The notes beneath the pieces are model-generated. The model had not been told where the DNA came from, did no database searches, and saw only the letters and a program-made list of their open reading frames with translations. This document shows, one piece after another, positions 43,946 through 56,037 of a DNA stretch of 64,000 nt (positions within the stretch are counted from its first letter, which is position 1; each line of letters starts with the position of its first letter). Source of the DNA: Berberis thunbergii (Eukaryota > Streptophyta > Magnoliopsida > Ranunculales > Berberidaceae); assembly GCA_003290165.1 (NCBI GenBank), contig QNQO01010678.1, forward strand, positions 1 to 64,000, given 5' to 3'. The position numbers were made by a program, and so were the translations under genes.

Positions 43946-46228
43946 TTCTGCTGGAAAGTACTATGCGCTTGATTTTCAATATCTACTGCCTGATCTGCAT
44001 GGTCTTGTCTCAGCTTTTGAAGTACATTGGTTTGAGCCTCGACAATACCCATCACACCTGAGATTGATTCTCGTTCCCGCTCTGAGATGTCTGCAAAACA
44101 TCAAAATTAAACACCCAAAATACATCAGAAGAAGAGAGCTACGACCCATATACTCACATACAAGAATATAAAAGACAGACAATGTACATATAGCACAAAC
44201 TCATGAATTAACATATACATGAAGCAAGCATGATCCACACTGGCTAAGAAAAAATAAAATAAAAACTGCAACTATTCTAATGAGTTGCGGTAAACAGCAA
44301 ACACCAGTATATTGTTTTCCTAGAGTTTAAGCATCCAAGCAAGAACAAACAATAATGGACGTGCTAGTAGAACAACTCACTCTCCAAATGGCAGAGAATA
44401 TCTTCATTGTTCTTTGCCACATCATCCTCTGCTGCAGCCCGTGCAGAACAAATATCCACATCGTGATGTTCATTACTCTCACATATATTTCTGCACCAAA
44501 AAGATCATATTCAGACATAATAGAGAAGCATATATAACTACATATGTAGAGTGATCGTGACACTGCTGATATTATTACTATATGCAATTGGCCAAATAAT
44601 TATGTGAACGACTTTGCATATTCTTTCAACAAGAAAATGGATACAATATGAAATACAAACTATTTAAACACAATATGTCTTCTAATTATACTGTCTCAAT
44701 TTAATTGGTAATATTCCCTAAACATATCAACTTTTGCAATGACTCAACTAAACATCTAAGTGAAAGCTTAAAACCATTATGATGCTTAAGAAAATACAAA
44801 AATAAAATAAAATAAAATCCATCCGCAAAGAAAATGGATACATAAATTGCTAACATTGGTATCATCTATATGTATATACTAAAGGGCAGTAATAGACACA
44901 CACATATATATACTAAAGGGCAGTAGTAGACAAGATGGGATATACCTCCCTGGCACCAGAACGGGAAATATTTTCTGACCCAGCTAAATCAACCAAATTT
45001 AGCTTCCCACATTTTATAAGCTCTTCACCTTCTGGAGTGGCTTCTTTGATGTGAATTGTAATTGAAAACAATGAATGCGATCGACTGAAATTAGAAAACA
45101 AATTTTTAACATGGAAAATTCATAATCTGAGAAAAACACAACAATGATGGACTGACAATTACCTAGATTGCTTGTTTAGTAAAGTTTCTGCAGTGCGACG
45201 TTTTGCAGATCCCCTTTCAAGAAGAGTGAAAATTTCACTTGCACTTGTTACAATTTCCTCTTCTAGCCTCGCACAAGAACTCCACCCTTCCCATCTTCCA
45301 TAAGAAGCAATTGTTTCTTTTGTTTTTCTTCCGAAGAAACTTTTGAGAGTTCTTCTGGGGCAAGTAAATCTGTGATTTCCTCGTTGTACAACTCTATGAA
45401 AGTTACTTTGACACTGTATTCAGCATTCTGACTTCTAAAGTGTCAAATATCTGTTTGACTGCTCTAGGTATAACCCTGATTCCAGAGGCAACTGCCCCTT
45501 AGTCCCATTATTCTGCAATACCACATTAGCAAGTTGTCATATCCAGTGGCAGCTAAATGCTAAAAAATGTGTTACTCAAGTAAAATGGATGAGGAAGCAC
45601 TTTTTAGTCAACATTAGGTAAAATTCTACCTTGGCTTTCCTACATTCACCCTCCATAGTGTACGTTTTCCCAGTACCAGTTTGTCCATAGGCAAATATGG
45701 TGCAATTGAATCCTTCTAAGACCTCATTTGCAATGGGCACTACAGCCTGGTCATATAAATCTCTTTGTTGAGCTGAAGGTCCAAAAACCTGCAGGATGCA
45801 CAAACACAGTCTCGATTCTTGAATACAACAGAAGGAAGTCGTTTAACAAATTTATATCAATGAAAAAACAAAATTACCCAAGATTATAAAATTTTGTTTT
45901 AATAAAAAACCCTCAATAATCTAAACACAAGAACAGTATTAATATCAAAAAAATATAATTTTTAACCAAATAATCCAAATAAAAAATATGGGTTTCATCC
46001 AGCATAGCTCAAATTCTTCATATAAGTCTAAAAATCTAAAACCACATTCACACAAGCTATAGATCTATACTGTAAACACTTCCGCAAGAACAAATACCTT
46101 GTCGAAAGTAAAAACCCTATCAATTTGCTTCCCAGCAATGTTTTGAGACACGGCGACCTCTCTTTGGTAGTCATTGCAAAGTCACCACTTGCGGCGCATT
46201 GCTCCGCAACTCCTCGTCACTAAATGGC
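43946..46228 (-). pseudogene. Kinesin-5 gene fragment, right arm
   Basis: Mirror of the left fragment: 46228-46098 (RPFSDEEL), 45788-45630 (P-loop exon), 45512-45163 (the central motor exon, 350 versus 353 bp on the left), 45084-44946 (LVDLAGSE exon), then the two tail exons near 44500-44390 and 44098-43946. Small differences break it independently: an extra T near 46178, a lost G near 45269 and two lost bases near 45435. The arms have therefore diverged slightly since duplication. Confidence 0.85.
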
Positions 46229-47647
46229 CTAAAACAAGGGCCCCAAAAAAAAGTGAACAAGTGAAATTGGTTCCATGTAATTAAATAACAACCAAACAAT
46301 GAAATTTAGCTTCAGCTTTTATTTCCCACAACTAAACCACAGTTTGACTCGCCCAAACCCTCGACATATAGAATTACCCCTTTGTGGGTTCTGTTTCTCA
46401 AATATTCAGAAACAATTTACTCAATACAAAATTCACTGCTCAATTCAATGCAACACAAAACTGATACACTGATTCTGAACAAAATTCATTTACTCAATGC
46501 AACACAAAGAACTTCATTACATACAAAATAAAAGCTCACAAATTCTCTTCATAAATACATTATAAAATAAATTTACAAAATAAAATCTCACATCATTCAA
46601 AAGCTTAAAAAAAGCAAATACAAAAATCAATATAATTACCACTAACATACCGTTGATTAAGTCCGAGAGTTGTTTGGTTAGTTGGGTTTCACATCTTCAT
46701 TGTGGTCTCTTCTTGACGGGTGCTCTCTTTTCGCCTCGTGCTCTATTCCCACATCTTCTGAATGGGACATCCTTGTACATACTACCCTTGTTCCCATCTA
46801 CTTGTAATTCACAACCTCGCCAAGTCATATATACTTCAAGTAAACGACTGTGATAAACAAGGCTTTGTATGCCATTCCTGACAAAAATATAACATCAGAT
46901 TGAATAATTTCATATAAACTCATTTCCCATTTGAAAGAAGATGTAAAGAAAAAATTCATTTGAAAGTCTAATTGCTAGGAGAAGAACCCTACAACAATGC
47001 ATTCAGAAAAGGAAAAATGACTGGCACAAGGGCACCGATTCCTTTTCTCCGTGATCGAACATAGCTTGAGATCAAATTTGATGAAACCATAAATATGAAA
47101 AATCAAGACAATTTCATACAAAAAGTCGTATCTAAGAACTTGTGGGTAAACTAAATGCAATTGTGTGAATCCTAACAAAGTTGTAATTGTGTGAAGCCTA
47201 ACCCTAACAATTTCATAGAGCAGTGAAAGCAAGTTGTGTAGAGTAGAGCAGAGAAGACTGGAAGATATGAAACCCTAGATCTAGAAATCCACAACAAAAC
47301 CCACCACCAGAAATCAATACGAAATCAAAGAAGAAACCCTAGATCTAGAAACCCACAACAAATCCAAACGAAACCCACCACTGAGGGACTTACCTTTTTT
47401 TCAGAGAGAGCTTCTGAGCTTTTAAAGTCGAAAATGAAATCAAAGAGGGACTGAGTATTTGAGATTTTTATTCAGAGCAGTCGACAAGGCTTGAAGGGAC
47501 TGAGTTCTTGTGAACTTTGGGGAGAGGGGTCGAAAACGACGGTGAGATCTTTGAGGAGGCTTTGAACTTCCTTTTCTCTGCTTCTCAGTTTCTGGCCATA
47601 TGAAATGGGAGGAAGAGAGAAGATAGATCGATTATGAAGGGGGTAAC

Positions 47648-47892
47648 GTAATTCTAGGTGTCGAGGAAACCAGCGAGGAACTGAGCGAGGGGAGGGAGGT
47701 GGCGAGCGACAGAGGGAGCGAGAGAGGGAATGAAGGGAGCGAGAGACAGAGGGAGCGAGAGAGGGAACTGATTCTTCTTCTTTCGCCCAAAATTTTCATT
47801 CAATCTTTTTTTTTTTTTCACCACGTCAGCCCGCTCGCGTGCGACGCACTTCCCTCGCCCAAAACCTCGCCCAAACCCTCGACATATAGAAT
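47648..47892. mobile_element. GTCGAGGG-family foldback at right palindrome end
   Basis: Inverted copy of 34582-34827, with a small internal duplication (the GGGCGAGG unit occurs twice, about 47855-47880). Confidence 0.7.
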
Positions 47893-48210
47893 ATGGTGTG
47901 TTGGCCAATTATGATATTTGATAAGTTATAGATTTCCATGCAAACAAACACACCCTTAGAGCACTATTTCTATAAAAAAAAAAAAAAAAAAAAAACAAAC
48001 AAACAAACGTCAGTGAGCATACCACCCTTAGCATGCTCAGAAGCTATGTCAAATAAAATGTAACAACTGCTCTAAAATTTATTTTTTGGAAATTTTAATT
48101 AGGGACGACTAAAAAGTTTAAGGCGCCAAATTATTATTAACATATTAAAATATGAAATTATAGAGTGAATACTATAATATCTAATGATAATACACTAATC
48201 ATTTCTTTTT
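47893..48210. repeat. MITE end fragment and dispersed repeat, copy 2
   Basis: GCAAACAAACACACCCTTA at about 47940-47958 resembles the right end of the Tourist MITE at 13249. After a poly-A run, 47956-48205 matches 24845-25105. Confidence 0.5.
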
Positions 48211-48214
48211 CTTG

Positions 48215-50803
48215 TAATAGGTGCCCAGTCCATAGTGGCGTTTCTATGACGGAGCGCCTCATAGGTGGTCTTCATCTGATAAGTGCCATCAGATCCTATG
48301 TTCCACACTATCATCTTGTCTGTGTGTGTCAATTTCAATTCCATTTATGGAGGCCAGAATGTCGCTGATAGAGGCCCGTAAGCCTTGTGGAACATACCAC
48401 CTGTTGTTTCTGATAATTGCACTGACCCTAGCGTTTTTGTGAAGTGTTGAGTCATAGAGGAGCCCTTGTGGGAATCTGTCATATAACATTCCAAGGGGGT
48501 GCCAAGGGTCCTTCCAAAATAGTGTTTTCTCTCCATTGCCGATCAGGTGCTGCACCATAGAACTGGCCTTCGGCCTACATTCTAAAATTTTGCGCCAACA
48601 CCACGATGCTTCCTGTGGTCTGTGCATAAGCCAGAAGTCCTTACGTTTGATTAAATGCTTTCGAATCCATTGGACCCAAAAGGTTTGCTTGTTATTGACA
48701 ATGTTCCAGACATGTTTCATAGTAGCAGCCTCATTCGCAGTCCGTATGTCGCGAATACCCAGCCCACCTTCACTGTACGGGTGACATATAGTTTCCCACT
48801 TCACCATTGCCTTCTTTGAGTATGAGTCTTTGCCCGACCAAAGGATGTTTCGGAGTGCCCCATTTATTGATTTCAGCGTTCGCTTTGCTAGCCCATAGCA
48901 TGAGGTCCAATAGATGTGCATGGTTGCGAGGACTGATTTGATCAACACGACCCTGCCCGCATAGGATAAGAATTTGTTCTTCCAAGAGCATATCATCCTT
49001 TTGATTCTCTCCACAATGTGGGTGCATTGTTGGTGCGAGAGATAAGAAGATATTAATGGGAGCCCAAGATATTTAACAGGGAGAGATCCAACTGTGTACG
49101 GTAAGTGACTGCGGATAGCGAGTGTGTCTTGCTCATTGATCCCGGTCATGAATAATGTGCTCTTGTTGCAATTGACTTCTAGTCCAGTGCACACTTTAAA
49201 AACACGGAGGGCACCAGCAAGCGCAGCCGCAGAGGTCCCATTACCTTGGAAGAAGGCGATCAAGTCATCCGCGAAGCTAAGATGCGTGATTTCAGGGTCG
49301 TTGCATTTATAGTGTAGGTTGTATGTCCCTTCTCGCACCTTTGTCTTGAGTATTGCATGCAATATTTCCATCACCATTACGAATAAGTAGGGGGACATGG
49401 GACATCCTTGTCTTATCCCTCTTGTGGACCGTATGTATCCTTTCGGGGATCCATTGAGGCAGATAGAGAACTTTGGAGTAGTGATGCACTCCCTGATCCA
49501 AACTATGAAGCCTGCTGGGAAATTGAACTTCACTAATAGATCGATGCAGAATTGTATCCCACCTAATCATGTCATATGCTTTGTGGAGGTCGATCTTCGC
49601 TGCACATCTAGGAGGGCCACGGTCCCTGTGGTAATTACGTACAAGCTCATGTGCTAACATAATATTATCCTGGATGTGTCTTCCTTTGATGAACGTTGAT
49701 TGCGAGTTACTCACCACTGTTTGGACGACTTATTTCATTATGTTTGTGATTATTTTGGTAATGCATTTGAATAGGACATTGCAACATGCAATTGGCCTGT
49801 AATTACTAAAGGAAGAAGCATTAATAACTTTAGGAATTAGCGTGACTAAAGTAGCATTCACCTGAAACAACAACTTTGATTTCCTGAAGAAATTCAGAAT
49901 TGCTGCAGTAAAATCATTTCCTATGATCCGCCAAGTAGCTTTGAAAAAGCCGGAGGAGAACCCATCTGGGCCAGGAGCTTTGTTCGAGTCGATCATAGAG
50001 AGCGTCTCCACAATTTCAGCTCTCGTGACTTCCTTCATTAAATCTGTCCCCATGTCATCTATCAGCACATTATCGAGTTCCAGTCCATCAATAATCGACC
50101 GGTCATAGTCAGAGTCATATACCCCCGCAAATATGTCTGTGAAGTGGTAGGTACATTCAACCTCAATTGCATCAGGATCCTCCAGCTTGTCGCCATGTCT
50201 GTTATTAATACTGAGGATTCTGTTCTGGCCCAGTCGCTCCTTAATATACCCATGAAAGTACTTGTTATTTTGATCCCCTTGCACAAAAAGTTGTGCTCTG
50301 GATTTTTGCCGAAGTTCAGATTCCTCATTGCACGAAGCTCGTGCATATACTCTAATTGCTTCTCGTTCTGCATGTAATAGAGAAACAGGGGTGCTTAGAG
50401 ATTGTAGAGTTCGAGTATGCAGTCCTTGTTGGGCCTGCACCATCTGTTGTCTAGCCATTTTGGCTTGTGTACTTGCTTTGTTAAATCCAGCCTTTCTCCA
50501 AGCAGTGAGACAGTGTTTAACTCTTTTTAATTTTTGCACCAATCGATACATAGGATTCCCATCGATCTGTTCCAGCCACGCTTCTTCAACAGTTTTGAAA
50601 AAGTCGTGCTCATGAACCTAATAGTTAAAGAACTTAAATGGCATCGGACCTTGATTACTATCATTATAGAGAGTTAAAGTCATTGGAGAATGGTCTGAAA
50701 TACCTGCATTAAGGAACTCTGCCTCGTGATTAGGGGCCTGTTGAAGTCCGTTGCCATTGACAAGAACTCTGTCGATCTTTGAGGATACTCTATTGGCCCC
50801 TGC
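48215..50803 (-). pseudogene. LINE (plant L1) ORF2, broken and cut by CACTA A
   Basis: Minus strand, 5' to 3': end of the endonuclease (50863-50618 region: SSKIDRVLVNGNG, AGISDHSPM), a linker (50551-49730), then RT with NKAPGPDGFSSGFFK, IACCNVLFKCITKI, a segment in another frame (STFIKGRHIQDNI ... AAKIDLHKAYD), and RQGCPMSP, SFADDLIAF. It ends with a zinc-binding RVT domain (GGLGIRDIRTAN, then W/C-rich). Frameshifts occur near 49720 and 49530 and at about 48300. The 5' side stops at 50803, where the CACTA element begins, so the missing endonuclease part should lie beyond that element's far end. Confidence 0.9.
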
Positions 50804-50819
50804 CACTACACCAAAAATA

Positions 50820-51400
50820 CCCATCAGCAACGGTTTTGGACCGTGGGGGTAACCAATTGTCACGGCTTAGAACCGTGGGCAGTAGAGGCGTCGCGAAATC
50901 CTCATTCACGGCTATAAACCATGGCAAAACATTTTAGCAACGGTTTTGCATTTAGCCACGGTTTTAAGCCGTGGCAAAAATAGCCACGGTTTTAGGCCGT
51001 GATAAGTAATGGAGACTGACCATGGTTTTGAACCGTGGCCAACATAAGAGCAACGATTTTAAGCCGTGGCAACACATGTCCACGGTTTTAAGCCGTGGCA
51101 ATGGATGGAGAAAGACCACGGTTTGGAGCCGTGGCAAACATCATAGCAATGGTTTTAAGCCGTGGCAAATGATGGAGAAAGACCACGGTTTTAAACCGTG
51201 GCAAGACTGGGACCACGGTTCTAAGCCGTGGCAACAATTGGACCACGGTTTTAAACCGTAGCAAGCATGGAGAAGGATCACGGTTGTTAGCCGTGGCAAA
51301 ATGCGACCACGGTTGTAAGCCGTTGGTAGTTAAAACAAAATTCAAAAAAAAAAGAAATATGATTTGTTGCAATGGATTGAAACCGTTGCAAATTAATATA
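50820..51400. repeat. Subterminal array of CACTA A
   Basis: Some 20 units of CCACGGTTTTAAACCGTGGC type (AAGCCGTGGC / GACCACGGTTT), mostly 25-40 bases apart, each an imperfect palindrome. Candidate transposase-binding sites. Confidence 0.85.
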
Positions 51401-51404
51401 ATCG

Positions 51405-51935
51405 AAAAAAAAATTATATATATTTTTTGCTGCAGCAAAATCACAGCCCCACACCTGCAAAATCAGTCCTTACTAAGGTTTGTGTCATGCCTCCGACACG
51501 AATAAGATTCCACAAACTATATGCTAGATAAATACAAAATCAACCGTAAAAAGGAACTTGTCAAGTTTTGATGCCAAATAAAAACATGTAAACAAATAGC
51601 ACTAATGTACAATAACAGGATTAACCTGAACAAATGAAACCTTGTTATATCATGTTTCGCTCATCTAAAACAAAAAAATTTCTCTATGTTTTTTCCAACA
51701 ATACAAATCCACCTAGTTATAATGTAAGAAAATTACCATAACACAAATTGATTTCTCTCATGTACCTTCTCTACCATAACACAAAGTGATATATACTGTC
51801 CCTTATTTTTCTTATAGTACAGGGAATGATTCTGATTTTGATGACAAGAGAAACGGACCCAAACAAGCACTTAGAGGGGTACTTAATCATATGGAGAAGC
51901 CAACGACAGATATGAACACCCCGAACACTAAAATT
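51405..51935. other. Interior of CACTA A without recognised coding
   Basis: AT-rich; probably 3'-UTR of the SEC23 fragment on the minus strand. Confidence 0.35.
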
Positions 51936-51936
51936 A

Positions 51937-53110
51937 TCATGACTGAATAGCCAACCTCTGGAGATGCTCAAAGAACACTTGAAGGCTAACATTGTCTGTG
52001 AAGATTACATCTGAACCAGCAGCCATATCTTGGTTAGAATTGTACGTTGCAGATGGGTTCAACTTAGCCCAAAGAAATCTTGCCTGCATAGACAGAATAT
52101 TATTCAAAATTTTAGGCTATAAATGAAAAAAAGAAAATTATTATACAAAAACCAGCTAACAGTTATAAGCATCCTTGATCTACAATTACACATTTTCATT
52201 TTGCTCCTATGACCAAATCCACTAGAATTATAGAAAACTTAACCCCTTGGCAAATGAAGCTCTGCTTTAGAAAACATATATTAATAACTAGCAATACTAA
52301 TTTGCAAGTAAAAAAAATCATACAAACCAACTACCAAATGAATTATATAACTGAATCGATAATAATATTACAAATACGTGGATGTCCTATATTGTTGGTG
52401 TTTTATTAATGTGTCTAGCACCACTTATCTGTGACAAACACCAAAGCACATTCCATGTCATTATCATATAGGTTGGACCATACAATAACTAATGTGTTGG
52501 GTGTATTGTGTCTACGCAAGTGTGGTGTTTTAGAGTAAGTATGATATAGCCATAATGTCACAAAGGAAAGGAAATATCCTCCTTTCTCAGTGATAAGAAG
52601 GTAGATAAAGTAATCTTATAATGGCAATGAAAAACCACTAGAATAGGAAAAGCACATTTTATAGACCATTTGAGCCTTGTCAGGTAGGAGCTTCATGAAT
52701 CCAAAATGCATTAAAACAAACATCTGTCAAGGCACTGCCTATTGCAACTAACCTCTGAGTTCGCAACACTATCAATCCATTTTCTTGTAACTGTAGTGAC
52801 ACAAAGTCTCATTTGTCCTTCAGGATTCTGATAACTGCACTCAAATAAATGATTATGTAGATCAGTTTAGATTAGACCAGCATTACCCTGAAGTAAATAG
52901 ATAGAGCGGAAGTCCTATGATGAGCAAAGAAACATACTTCGTTAGAAATTGCAAATATAGTTGTGGATTGGAAGCTCCTGGAGCATTTGACCTGTCGCAG
53001 GGTGAAATATCAAAGAAAACTATCAAGCAAGTACTCTTGTCTAGGCCACACATCTTCCATGCAGTTGTGTTCCCCTCCCCAATGACCGTATCTGCAACAG
53101 AAAGCCCTTT
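51937..53110 (-). pseudogene. Captured SEC23 fragment with internal deletion
   Basis: Minus-strand exons: 53110-52938 ([20 protein letters not shown], then [13 protein letters not shown]), 52834-52753 (NPEGQMRLCVTTVTRKWIDS), and the last exon 52083-51937 ([14 protein letters not shown] ... [16 protein letters not shown], stop). SEC23 is the COPII coat GTPase-activating subunit for ER export. The exons between TRKWIDS and ARFL (the helical and most of the gelsolin-like part) are missing, and so is the N-terminal half. AG/GT borders are intact. Confidence 0.85.
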
Positions 53111-53204
53111 CTGCAAGATTTACTTTAGTCAGATAAAATCAGAATGTGCAGAGATTGTCAAATTGTGAAGAGCAAATCCATAACCACTACACCAAAAAGC
53201 TTGT

Positions 53205-53455
53205 TTAGCTACAGGGAGATGGCCACGGCTCTAAACCATTGGTTAATTTGCCACGGCTAAAAACCGTGGCTATAACGGCCAACGGTTTAAAACCGTGGCT
53301 AAAAAAAAGGGTTGCCACGGCCAAAACCGTGGCTAACTGCCAACTGTTTAAAACCGTGGTTATAACGGACAACGATTTAAAACCGTGGCTAAAAAAAGGG
53401 TCGCCACGGCCAAAAACTGTTGCTAACTGCCAACGGTTTAAAATCGTCTCTATAA
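53205..53455. repeat. Left subterminal array of CACTA B
   Basis: Repeats of GCCACGGCTAAAAACCGTGG and CCAACGGTTTAAAACCGTGG, including a tandem pair of about 80 bp (near 53290-53360 and 53375-53440). Confidence 0.8.
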
Positions 53456-53459
53456 GCTT

Positions 53460-54710
53460 TTGTTTTTCACGTGAGTTTCGCGCTTTGGCAAAATTGTTTT
53501 TCGCTTTTTGGAGGGATCTGTTTCGCTCTTTGGCGAAATAAATTGAACAAAAGAAGCTGGCGAGTTGTTTTGTTCAAGTGTTCGTGAGTTTCGCGAGGTT
53601 CAAGCTGGCGAGGCAAGTGTTCGTGAGTTTCACGAGGTGTTTTGCTCAAGTTTGTGAGGTGAGTTTCGTGAGTGAGTTCGCAAGGAAAGAGTAAGGAGAA
53701 GGTTTTGTTCTTCATCAGGTAACAAATAAAGAATTTTTGTTTATTGTTCTGGTTGTTTGATTCGTTTAGTTTGATTGGTAAATGAAGTGTCCGGGTTTTG
53801 AAGCAAGGGGTGTTTGGATTTGTGGTTAGAAATGTTGGGTGTTATTCAATTTCTGATTTATGTGTTTCAAGTTTGAAGGGATGTTAGTCAGATTTGGGGT
53901 TTAAGTGATTAGGAAGGTTTGGGTTTTGATGAGTTTATTGATTTTGAATAAATGGGGTTTCAGATTTGTGGTTATTGATGAGTTAGAGATGTTGGGGTTT
54001 TGTTCAATATGCGAAAAGTTGAGATTTTGAAGGTCAGATTTGGGGATTTCAGTGGTTAGGAAGCTTTGGGTTTTGATGGGTTTAGCGATTTTGAATTAAT
54101 GGGGTTTCAGACTCGTGGTTATTGGCGAGTTAGAAATGGTGGGGTTTTGTTCATTCTGCAGAAAGTTGGGATTTTAGAAGGAAGACTATCATATTTGGGG
54201 GATTTTGGTGGTTGAGAAGCTTCGGGTTTTGAGGGGTTTGTTCATTTGGGGTTCAATACATATGGTTGTTGATTTGTTTCAGTGTTTTGAAATAGACTAT
54301 TTGGTTGCTTGGGGTTTTCAATGTAGAGATTTGGTGTCTTTGAAGGTTGAGGTTTTGAGGATTTTGTTTCAGTTGGGTTTAACAATTGTTTGCTTCTTTA
54401 CTTGTGTAAATTAGGGTTTTGAATAGTTTGATTTGCGGCTTATCTTAGTTGAGAAATTTAGGGTTTGCATGGTTGAGGGATTTGATTTGGTTTTGGCTAT
54501 TGTTCAACTTCATGATAAAAAAAAATGATTGGATGTTTATGTGAAATTGGGGCTTTTTGTATGTTGTTATTAAAGTTCTAAATGTGTAAAATAAAGTTCT
54601 TCACTTGATCATGGTTCATGAGTTTCACCACTGTCAAAATTTTGTTATCTATAACAGTGTAGTAGTTTTTTTAAGGCAATTGATTTAAGGTGAATTTTTT
54701 ATTGTTTCAA
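53460..54710 (+). other. 5' interior of CACTA B (leader/intron-like)
   Basis: At 53470-53690 short repeats of GTGAGTTTCGCGAGG / GTGTTCGTGAGTTTC occur, like an element-specific leader. 53760-54500 is T/G-rich with repeated GGGTTTTGATGGGTTTA-type phrases. No protein recognised. Confidence 0.45.
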
Positions 54711-54714
54711 ATTG

Positions 54715-56037
54715 TAGTGGAGTCATACCAGTTAGTGGTGAAGAATACTCTATACCAACCAGATGAGGTATTATCATCAGCGTAATAGAGAGTCCTGAAC
54801 AGATTGCATGACAGGAACGAGACACTATATTACAAAGTAAGTTTGCCGGATAAAAGCTTAAAACTTCATTAGACTTTTGGAATTTCATCAGCTTAAACTA
54901 ATCCCTTTACTTGGTTTCTCCAGGTCCTTATTGAAAACATTGAAAATTTTGCTCCAATAATATACAATCCGACTGTGGGGTTGGTATGTCAAAACTATGG
55001 AGGCTTGTTTAAACACCCACGTGGGATGTATTTCAGTGCAAAGGATAAAGGAAAGATGATGTCCATGACCTATAACTGGCCATCTGAACAGGTTAGTAAG
55101 GGGTCAAGAGGATTAGTTGTTCTAGTTTGCTCTTGGAAGTTTGTTCTTTGTACGGATTTCATGTACTGTTCACTTCATGGAAGCTAATTTTGTGACCTGG
55201 TTTTTGTTTCTTAGTACTTGGAATTGGAATCACATTAACATGTAACTTGCTAGGACTGTTTCACTGCTCTTTCATAATAACATCTATTCTTAAAATGTTC
55301 TTACATAAAGTGTGAGCTTGTCTCACTTTTAATTCACTCAAGAGTTGAGGAATTTGTGAACTAAAATTCCAAGTTCCCTTGAGCATAGGTTATTGCATCA
55401 GAAGGTGATTTTATAAGTTTCTTTTTATGCTCTTAGTCTAGATCTAGATAGTCTTAGGACAAATGTATGAGTAAGACTTTTGTGGAGGGAAAAAAACTTT
55501 TACTTCATATAAGATGAAATAAAATAGAAATTTAATAAGGAATGTTATTTCAGTTGACGTTGTTTGATTTCTAGTTTTTATTTAGATTTTTGTTTGCTTT
55601 TGCCACAATATCATCATTCCTTTATGAATGTTGATGAATTTTCTGGGATTGACTGTTACATAATGAAAACAGTTACTGTATGCACTCTTTAATACTTTTC
55701 ACATTTTTGGTTTATCTTCCATTTGTTACAGGTTGAACTGATAGTGGTGACAAACGGAAGCGCATTCTTGGACTTGGGGATCTTGGAGTTCAGAGAATTG
55801 GAATGCCCATAGGGAAACTCAATATATATGTTGCTCCAGCCGGCGTGAACCCACGCAAAGTATATACCCTCTCTTTATTTCTCTTCAATATATTATGTCT
55901 TTCAGCTTTCAAATATTGTTGCATATACCATTATACCATTACAATTACTCTCAGTTTACTGTTATTGTTATTGTAGATACTTCCAGTGATGCTAGATGTT
56001 GGAACCAATAATCAAAAGTTTCTTGAAGATCCTCTCT
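54715..56037 (+). pseudogene. Captured NAD-dependent malic enzyme fragment
   Basis: Exons: about 54760-54834 (RLHDRNETLYYK, donor GTAAGT), 54924-55091 (VLIENIENFAPIIYNPTVGL, then YFSAKDKGKMMSM, YNWPSEQ), 55732-55859 (VELIVVTNGS; then in a shifted frame LGVQRIGMPIGKLNIYVAPA) and 55977-56037 (LPVMLDVGTNNQKFLEDPL). These are consecutive segments of the mitochondrial NAD-malic enzyme malic domain. The first exon carries a stop and the third a frameshift. The NAD-binding half is missing. Confidence 0.85.

Larger units (their letters stand above)
34585..47892. mobile_element. Giant palindromic (foldback) segment carrying host gene fragments
   Basis: 34585-38694 and 43785-47892 are inverted copies of about 4.1 kb, differing by scattered small changes. 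A second short homologous block (40368-40520 versus 43142-43293) lies further in. Both outer ends are ATTCTATATGTCGAGGGTTT, the terminus of the GTCGAGGG foldback family, and homology stops there. Each arm contains a full ~245-bp foldback at its end, then a kinesin-5 fragment. The centre holds ACA, SDR and RLK fragments. It may be a transposon-made inverted duplication or one giant foldback element. Confidence 0.8.

Noticed and set aside
51022..51261. An open frame of repeated FKPWQ-type peptide.
   Set aside because: It is the CACTA subterminal repeat read as protein (unit period near a multiple of three), not a gene.
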